64,000 nucleotides of DNA from BOG-908 sp965198825 (GTDB taxonomy: Bacteria; Pseudomonadota; Alphaproteobacteria; Acetobacterales; Acetobacteraceae): assembly GCA_965198825.1 (NCBI GenBank), contig CBDAQB010000003.1, forward strand, positions 496,001 to 560,000. Direction: 5' to 3'. The position numbers and the translations under genes are program-made. The notes under the pieces were generated by a model, which saw only the letters and a program-made list of their open reading frames with translations, was not told the origin of the DNA and did no database searches. Shown in pieces: positions 58,743 to 64,000 of this stretch; the stretch's first letter is position 1; the number at the start of each line of letters is the position of its first letter.

Positions 58743-60548
58743 TTAGGCGTCCATCTTGAGCGCGGCCAGGAACGCCGACTGCGGTATCTCCACCTTCCCG
58801 AACTGCCGCATCCGCTTCTTGCCTTCCTTCTGCTTTTCCAGAAGCTTGCGCTTGCGGCTGATATCGCCGCCGTAGCACTTGGCTGTCACGTCCTTGGACA
58901 ATGCGCCGAGTGTCTCACGCGCAATGATCCGGCTTCCGATGGAAGCCTGGATGGCGATCTTGAACAACTGGCGCGGAATCAGCTCCTTCAGCTTGGCGCA
59001 GATCGACCGCCCGCGGCTCTCCGCCACGCTGCGATGGGCAATGAAACTCAGGGCATCGACAGGATCGGTGTTCACGAGAATGGAAATACGAACCAGGTCG
59101 CTTTCCTCATAGACATCCATCGCATAATCGAAACTCGCATACCCGCGCGAGATGCTTTTCAAGCGGTCATAGAAGTCGAAAACCACTTCGTTCAAAGGCA
59201 GCTGATACACCGCCATCGCCCGGTTGCCGACGTAGGTCAGGTCCTGCTGCCGCCCCCGCCGCTCGTTGCACAATGTCAGAACGTTCCCGAGATACTCGTC
59301 CGGCACCATGATGGTGGCGCGTATCCAGGGCTCTTCCATGCGGTCGACCACGCTGCCGTCCGGCATGTCCGCCGGATTATGCAGCTCCATCGTCTCGCCA
59401 TTCGTCTTGTGAAGCTTGTAGACCACGGAAGGCGCGGTTGCGATCAGATCGAGATCGAACTCGCGCGACAACCGCTCCTGGATGATCTCCAGGTGGAGCA
59501 TGCCGAGGAACCCGCAGCGATACCCGAATCCGAGTGCTGCAGAAGTCTCCGCCTCATAGTGGAAACTCGCATCGTTCAGCCGAAGCTTGCCGAGGCTCTC
59601 GCGCAACTTCTCGAAATCATCGGCATCCACCGGATAAAGCCCGCACCACACCACCGGAATGGAAGGTTTGAACCCGGGCAATGCCTCCGCCGCCGGCACC
59701 CGATCGTCCGTGATCGTGTCACCAACGTTGCAATCCGCCACGGTCTTCATCGCCGCCGTGATGTAGCCCATCTCGCCGGGACCCAGATCGTCGGTCGCAA
59801 TCATCTTCGGCGTGAACACGCCGCATTGCTCCACCACATAGGCGTGCCCGTTCGCCATCATGCGGATCTTCTGCCCGCGCTTCAGCCGCCCATCCTTGAT
59901 GCGAACCAGAATGACCACGCCGAGATACTGGTCGTACCAGCTATCCACCAGCAGCGCCTTCAGCGGCGCCGACGCATCGCCCACAGGCGGCGGCAGCCTC
60001 GTCACCAGCGCCTCGAGCACCCCCTCGATGTTCAGCCCCGTCTTCGCGCTGATCATCACCGCATCATCCGCAGGCAACCCGATCACGTCCTCGATCTGCT
60101 GCCTGACCCGCTCCGGCTCGGCCGCAGGCAGATCGATCTTGTTGAGCACCGGCACGATCTCGTGGTGCGCGTCCAGCGCCTGATAGACGTTGGCCAAGGT
60201 CTGCGCCTCGACCCCCTGGCTCGCATCCACCACCAGCAGGCTGCCCTCGCACGCCGCCAGGCTGCGGCTCACCTCATAGGCAAAGTCCACATGCCCGGGC
60301 GTGTCCATCAGGTTGAGCTGATAGGTCAGGCCATCCTTGGCCTTGTAGGAGAGGCGCACCGTCTGCGCCTTGATGGTGATGCCGCGCTCCTTCTCCAGCT
60401 CCATGTTGTCGAGCACCTGCGACGTCATCTCGCGATCCGTCAGGCCCCCACACGCCTGGATCAGCCGGTCCGCCAGCGTGGACTTGCCATGGTCGATGTG
60501 AGCGATAATCGAGAAATTACGTATGCGGGCTAGCGGCGTTTCGGTCAT
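58743..60548 (-). CDS. lepA: Elongation factor 4 (LepA)
   Basis: A 601-residue translational GTPase. G-motifs: AHIDHGKSTLADRL (G1), ERGITI (G2), DTPGHVDF (G3), NKIDLPAAEP (G4). The C-terminal LepA-specific domain ends KRMRQFGKVEIPQSAFLAALK. It acts as a ribosome back-translocase or initiation factor. Length and motifs are normal. The start at 60548 (MTETPLARIRNFSII) is standard. Confidence 0.97.
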   Translation of the reverse strand: MTETPLARIRNFSIIAHIDHGKSTLADRLIQACGGLTDREMTSQVLDNMELEKERGITIKAQTVRLSYKAKDGLTYQLNLMDTPGHVDFAYEVSRSLAACEGSLLVVDASQGVEAQTLANVYQALDAHHEIVPVLNKIDLPAAEPERVRQQIEDVIGLPADDAVMISAKTGLNIEGVLEALVTRLPPPVGDASAPLKALLVDSWYDQYLGVVILVRIKDGRLKRGQKIRMMANGHAYVVEQCGVFTPKMIATDDLGPGEMGYITAAMKTVADCNVGDTITDDRVPAAEALPGFKPSIPVVWCGLYPVDADDFEKLRESLGKLRLNDASFHYEAETSAALGFGYRCGFLGMLHLEIIQERLSREFDLDLIATAPSVVYKLHKTNGETMELHNPADMPDGSVVDRMEEPWIRATIMVPDEYLGNVLTLCNERRGRQQDLTYVGNRAMAVYQLPLNEVVFDFYDRLKSISRGYASFDYAMDVYEESDLVRISILVNTDPVDALSFIAHRSVAESRGRSICAKLKELIPRQLFKIAIQASIGSRIIARETLGALSKDVTAKCYGGDISRKRKLLEKQKEGKKRMRQFGKVEIPQSAFLAALKMDA

Positions 60549-60587
60549 GGGGCAGGAGATAGGCGGATTTCGGCGTTCTGTCAGCAG

Positions 60588-60650
60588 GAGGAAGCAAGGG
60601 TGTTCTTTTTGAAAAAAGAACCAAAAACTTTTTGCTTCCTGGCACCCGGC
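60588..60650. repeat. Palindromic 3'-end element A, copy 14 (half)
   Basis: Left arm with shortened runs (GTTCTTTTTGAAAAAAG-like then AACCAAAAACTTTTTG) upstream of lepA and about 18 bases from the stop of the short HisKA-like gene. Confidence 0.7.
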
Positions 60651-60667
60651 TTGAGGGACAGCCGAGA

Positions 60668-60874
60668 TCAGGCTTCCTGGGCTTCTGCCAGTTCTGACAG
60701 GCCACGCGTTAGGGCTTCTGCCCGGTCTGTTGCGGCGCGCATGTTGCCTAGCAGGCGAAGCAGCGCCTCGTTTCCGCCGGCGTGGCGCTCCGCCAGGACG
60801 ATGCTGCCTGACAGCACCGTCAGCAGATTATTGTATTCATGCGCCATACCGGCCAGCCGCGACGCCTCAGCCAT
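60668..60874 (-). CDS. Short HisKA-like phosphoacceptor protein
   Basis: A 68-residue protein: AGMAHEYNNLLTVLSGSIVLAERH then two charged helices. MAHEYNNLLTVL matches the H-box of hybrid sensor kinases (usually GxAHDFNNLLT), with His12 kept. No ATPase domain follows. It starts 9 bases after the pheT stop on the same strand. It may be a remnant of a sensor kinase, or a free phosphotransfer/dimerisation domain. Confidence 0.6.
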   Translation of the reverse strand: MAEASRLAGMAHEYNNLLTVLSGSIVLAERHAGGNEALLRLLGNMRAATDRAEALTRGLSELAEAQEA

Positions 60875-60883
60875 GCCGGAGCC

Positions 60884-63337
60884 CTAGCGCAAACGCGCCC
60901 CTGTGGCCTTGCTGACGGCTGCGACGATCGTTACGCACGCGGCTTCAATCTCCTGGTCGGTCAAGCTGCGCTCAGCCGGTTGGAGAACAACCTCCACCCC
61001 CAGCGACCGTTCCCCGGCCGCAAGCAGCCCGCCTTCGAAAACATCGAACAGTCGCACGTCTGCCACAAGACCCCGCGCGCCCGATTGTGCCGCCTTCAGC
61101 ACGCTCTGCGCCGCCACCCCCGCAGGCACGACGAAAGCGAAATCCCGCCGCACCGGCTGCAGCGCCGGCAAATCAGGCGCGCCTCGCTTGCGCCGCTTCG
61201 GATCGGCCACCGCATCGAGGAAAATCTCGAACGCACAAACCGGCCCGTCCAGGTCGAGCGACGCCACTACCGAAGGATGCAGCTCGCCGAACCACGCCAG
61301 AACCGTCTTCGGCCCCTGCCTCAGCACGCCAGACCGCCCAGGATGGTAATGCGCCGGCGCGTCCGCGGTCACCGACAGCGCCGCCATCGGCACGCCCGCT
61401 GCCCCCAGCACCGACAGCGCATGCGCCTTCGCCTCCATCGCCCCGGGCGGCGGAACGCTGCCCTCCCAATGCCTGGGCGGCACACCGGCATGAAGCCCCG
61501 CCGCCACCAGCGCCTGCCCATCGCCATACCCGGGCCCCACCTCGAACAACGCGATGTCGCCGGCGCCGCGCGCCGCATTCCGGCGCGCCGCCTGCGCCAG
61601 CGTCGCCAAAGGCGAAGGCCGCATCTGGTCGAGATCCGCCGCAATCGGGTTCAGCAGCGTGAGCGACGCCGGCGCCGCGCCGAACAGCGCCATCTCGCGC
61701 CCCGCGCCAAAACTATAGGTGACGCACTCGGCCAGCCCACGGGCCGCCAGCACACGCCGAACCAGCGCCGTCCGGACCTGCCGCGCCGTCAGCGTCGCCA
61801 CGGGCACAGGCGGCCGCCCGAGCAGCGACACCGCCGGAATACGGTCCAGCCCGTCGATGCGCAGAACCTCCTCGACCAGGTCGCACTCCGGCTCCATCAC
61901 CGCCGCCCCGGCAGCAGCGCTTTCCGCCCGCGCCGCATCCAGCCCGACCTGCTGCGCCAGCGCCGATCCGCCCGCCACATCGTTCCGCCAGGACGGCACC
62001 TGAACCGTCACGCCCTGTGCATCCCCGGCCGACCGCACAAACCCCAGCCGTTCCAGAATATGCACGGCGCGTTCCGGCGCGACATCCGACCCGCCAAGCG
62101 CCCCAAGCCGTGCAAACCGCAGGCTCGCCGTCCGCTGCCAGGCCGGTTCCGCACCGGCCGACGTCACCTCGCCGGCCTCGCCGCCGCACAGCGCCATGAT
62201 CATCGCGGTCGCCGCCTCGACCGCCGCAGGCAGCAGCGCCTGGTCCACCCCACGCTCGAACCGCTGCCTCGCATCGGTCGACAGCGCATGACGCCGTCCG
62301 CTCAGCGCCACACGCACAGGATCGAACAGCGCGCACTCGAGAAACACATTCACAGTGTCCTCAGTGCTGCTCGTCGCCTCCCCGCCCACAATGCCAGCCA
62401 GCGACTGCACCCCCGCGGCATCGGCGATCACCAGATCCTCCGCCGTCACCGTCAGGTCACGCCCTGCTAGGCTGCGGAAACTCTCGCCCGCGCCCCTGCG
62501 CAAAACCAGCTCGCCACCGCTCACGCGATCCGCATCGAACACATGAAGCGGCCGCCCAAGATCGACGGTGAAGAAATTCGTCACATCGACCAGGGCGCTG
62601 ATCGGCCTGAGCCCCACCGACGTCAGCCGCTGCTGCAACCAGGCAGGGGAGGGGCTATTACGCACCCCCCTGATCAGCCGGCCGAGTATCCAAGGGCAGT
62701 CGCCCGGCGCCTCGTTCCGCCAGACGATCGGGCTGGCAAACGCTCCAGGCACGGCAGCCGGCGTCCAAGGCTTCAGCACCCCCAATCCGGCCGCCGCCAG
62801 ATCACGCGCCACCCCGCGCACCGAAAGCGCATCCCCCCGGTTCGGCGTCACGCCGATTTCGATCACCGGATCATCCAGCCCTGCCCACGCCGCATACGGC
62901 ATGCCGACAGGCGCATCCTCGGGCAATTCGATGATCCCGTCGTGATCCTCGCCCAACGCCAGCTCGCGAAAACTCACGAGCATGCCTTCGGATTTCTCGC
63001 CGCGTATCTCGCCGACCTTCAGCGTCACGCCGCTGCCCGGGATCACCGCGCCAGGCGGCGCGAACACCGTATGCAACCCGGTGCGCGCATTCGGCGCACC
63101 GCACACCACGGAAATCTCCCGCCCATCGCCGATATCCACAAGGCACTTCCGCAGCCGATCCGCATTGGGATGCTGCACCGCCTCTATCACCCGCGCGGTC
63201 ACGAAAGGTGCCAGCGCCGCCGCCTTGTTCTCCACCCCCTCCACCTCGAGCCCGATGGAGGACAGCGTCTCCGTGATCCGCTCCAGCGGAGCATCCGTCT
63301 CCAGATGCTCCCTCAGCCATGACAGCGTGAACTTCAC
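60884..63337 (-). CDS. pheT: Phenylalanine--tRNA ligase beta subunit
   Basis: An 817-residue PheT. It starts MKFTLSWLREHLETDAPL, then an EMAP-type tRNA-binding domain (APFVTARVIEAVQHPNADRL), the B3/B4 editing domain (RNEAPGDCPWILGRLIRGV), B5, the catalytic-like core and a C-terminal FDX-ACB domain (PAVRRDFAFVV-like). The complex charges tRNA-Phe. It overlaps pheS by four bases. Length is normal. Confidence 0.96.
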   Translation of the reverse strand: MKFTLSWLREHLETDAPLERITETLSSIGLEVEGVENKAAALAPFVTARVIEAVQHPNADRLRKCLVDIGDGREISVVCGAPNARTGLHTVFAPPGAVIPGSGVTLKVGEIRGEKSEGMLVSFRELALGEDHDGIIELPEDAPVGMPYAAWAGLDDPVIEIGVTPNRGDALSVRGVARDLAAAGLGVLKPWTPAAVPGAFASPIVWRNEAPGDCPWILGRLIRGVRNSPSPAWLQQRLTSVGLRPISALVDVTNFFTVDLGRPLHVFDADRVSGGELVLRRGAGESFRSLAGRDLTVTAEDLVIADAAGVQSLAGIVGGEATSSTEDTVNVFLECALFDPVRVALSGRRHALSTDARQRFERGVDQALLPAAVEAATAMIMALCGGEAGEVTSAGAEPAWQRTASLRFARLGALGGSDVAPERAVHILERLGFVRSAGDAQGVTVQVPSWRNDVAGGSALAQQVGLDAARAESAAAGAAVMEPECDLVEEVLRIDGLDRIPAVSLLGRPPVPVATLTARQVRTALVRRVLAARGLAECVTYSFGAGREMALFGAAPASLTLLNPIAADLDQMRPSPLATLAQAARRNAARGAGDIALFEVGPGYGDGQALVAAGLHAGVPPRHWEGSVPPPGAMEAKAHALSVLGAAGVPMAALSVTADAPAHYHPGRSGVLRQGPKTVLAWFGELHPSVVASLDLDGPVCAFEIFLDAVADPKRRKRGAPDLPALQPVRRDFAFVVPAGVAAQSVLKAAQSGARGLVADVRLFDVFEGGLLAAGERSLGVEVVLQPAERSLTDQEIEAACVTIVAAVSKATGARLR

Positions 63338-64000
63338 TGGCTCACGCCCTCATGCAGGATCGCAGGCGCGAACGGCGAAAATCCGTAATGCCGCAGCCAG
63401 CGCAGATCGCTTTCGTAGAACGGCCGCAAATCCGCGATGCCGTACTTCAGCATGGTGATCCGCTCGACCCCCATGCCGAACGCGAACCCCTGCCACTCAC
63501 GCGGATCGATGCCGCAATTCGCCAGCACCTTCGGATGCACCATGCCGCTGCCGAGGATCTCCAGCCAGTCACCCCCAGCCCCGATCTCCCCGGTGCGGCG
63601 GTTCCAGCCGATATCGACTTCCATGCTCGGCTCGGTGAACGGGAAATAGCTCGCGCGGAACCGCACGGGCAGGGTGGCAATGCCGAAATACGCCCGCAGG
63701 AAATCGATCAGGCACCCCTTCAGGTGCCCGAGGGTGATATCCCGGTCGATGACCAGCCCCTCGCACTGATGGAACATCGGGCTATGCGTCGCGTCGTGAT
63801 CAGCCCGGAACGTCCGCCCTGGCACGATCACCCGGATCGGCGGCGGCTGCTCCAGCATGGTGCGCACCTGAACCGGACTGGTATGCGTGCGAAGCACGCG
63901 CGGCGCCGCACCAGGCTCGGCCGCCGCCAGATAGAAAGTATCGTGATCGTCGCGCGCAGGATGATGCGCCGGGATGTTGAGGGCGGAAAAATTGTGCCAG
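63334..64000 (-). CDS. pheS: Phenylalanine--tRNA ligase alpha subunit (5' end outside the window)
   Basis: The C-terminal 222 residues of PheS, read continuously to the window edge, starting NFSALNIPAHHPARDDHDTF. The class II synthetase motifs are clear: MFHQCEGLVIDRDI (motif 2), SYFPFTEPSMEVDI, and GFAFGMGVERITMLKYGI (motif 3). An ATG at 63897 lies inside the gene. It is coupled to pheT. Confidence 0.96.
   Translation of the reverse strand, partial: WHNFSALNIPAHHPARDDHDTFYLAAAEPGAAPRVLRTHTSPVQVRTMLEQPPPIRVIVPGRTFRADHDATHSPMFHQCEGLVIDRDITLGHLKGCLIDFLRAYFGIATLPVRFRASYFPFTEPSMEVDIGWNRRTGEIGAGGDWLEILGSGMVHPKVLANCGIDPREWQGFAFGMGVERITMLKYGIADLRPFYESDLRWLRHYGFSPFAPAILHEGVSQ

Noticed and set aside
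63334..63897. Short pheS frame beginning at an ATG at 63897
   Set aside because: The frame stays open to the window edge and upstream codons encode conserved PheS sequence, so the ATG is internal and the gene is truncated by the window.
1..64000. CRISPR array, rRNA operon, prophage or integrase
   Set aside because: No regularly spaced direct repeats, rRNA signatures, integrase or phage structural genes were seen.

Overview
This 64 kb window is a GC-rich chromosomal segment from an alphaproteobacterium, most likely a member of the Acetobacteraceae/Rhodospirillales. The pointers are the miaB-phoH-ybeY-corC order, a glnB-glnA pair, a three-part pntAA-pntAB-pntB transhydrogenase, pqqB, and strong GC-type third-position coding. 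There is no rRNA, CRISPR array, integrase or intact insertion sequence. One tRNA gene is present, tRNA-Ser(GGA).

Layout. 1-8 kb: the 5' part of ntrY, the lactate-oxidation genes lutABC, a DUF898 (YjgN-like) plus M48 protease pair, a small lipoprotein and a catalase. 8-14 kb: corC, ybeY, phoH and miaB (translationally coupled), an acyltransferase and an SDR. 14-23.5 kb: a lipid/acyl-CoA catabolism block (acyl-CoA ligase, two adjacent acyl-CoA dehydrogenases, SDR, thiolase, a TetR-type regulator, an ACAD10-like phosphotransferase) with a KirBac potassium channel inside it. 23.5-30.5 kb: DUF1329, an RND/MMPL exporter-family protein, a YCF48-like protein and DUF1302. 30.6-41.9 kb: a polytopic membrane protein, a small acidic protein, glnA-glnB, an aminotransferase coupled to a lone pqqB, yceI, proA and pntAA-AB-B. 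42.0-44.4 kb: an accessory locus that looks like a polymorphic effector with membrane immunity proteins. 44.5-57.3 kb: CorA, a DUF1232-sulfotransferase fusion, a spermidine dehydrogenase-like flavoprotein, small secreted or His-rich proteins, SYLF, HIT, an S53 peptidase, Smr, a spermidine synthase-like membrane protein, exonuclease III and a FitAB/VapBC-type toxin-antitoxin pair. 57.4-64 kb: a LbH acetyltransferase and an acyl carrier protein, tRNA-Ser, lepA, a 68-residue histidine-kinase-like fragment, pheT and the 3' part of pheS.

Three things stand out. (1) 42016-44423 holds a putative toxin, an immunity gene, a start-less displaced toxin tail, a second immunity gene and a third, frameshifted one; each junction overlaps by 3-4 bases. 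(2) An 18-bp inverted repeat (half-site TTAGGGTG, 2-bp spacer) occurs upstream of the TetR/thiolase divergent pair, upstream of DUF1329 and upstream of DUF1302. This suggests one regulon joining acyl-CoA catabolism to the RND/DUF1302/DUF1329 envelope system. (3) A family of about 130-bp palindromic elements, 14 full or half copies, sits almost exclusively at gene 3' ends. It often starts at the stop codon and looks like a mobile or amplified bidirectional terminator. A second palindromic element of about 110 bp occurs twice.
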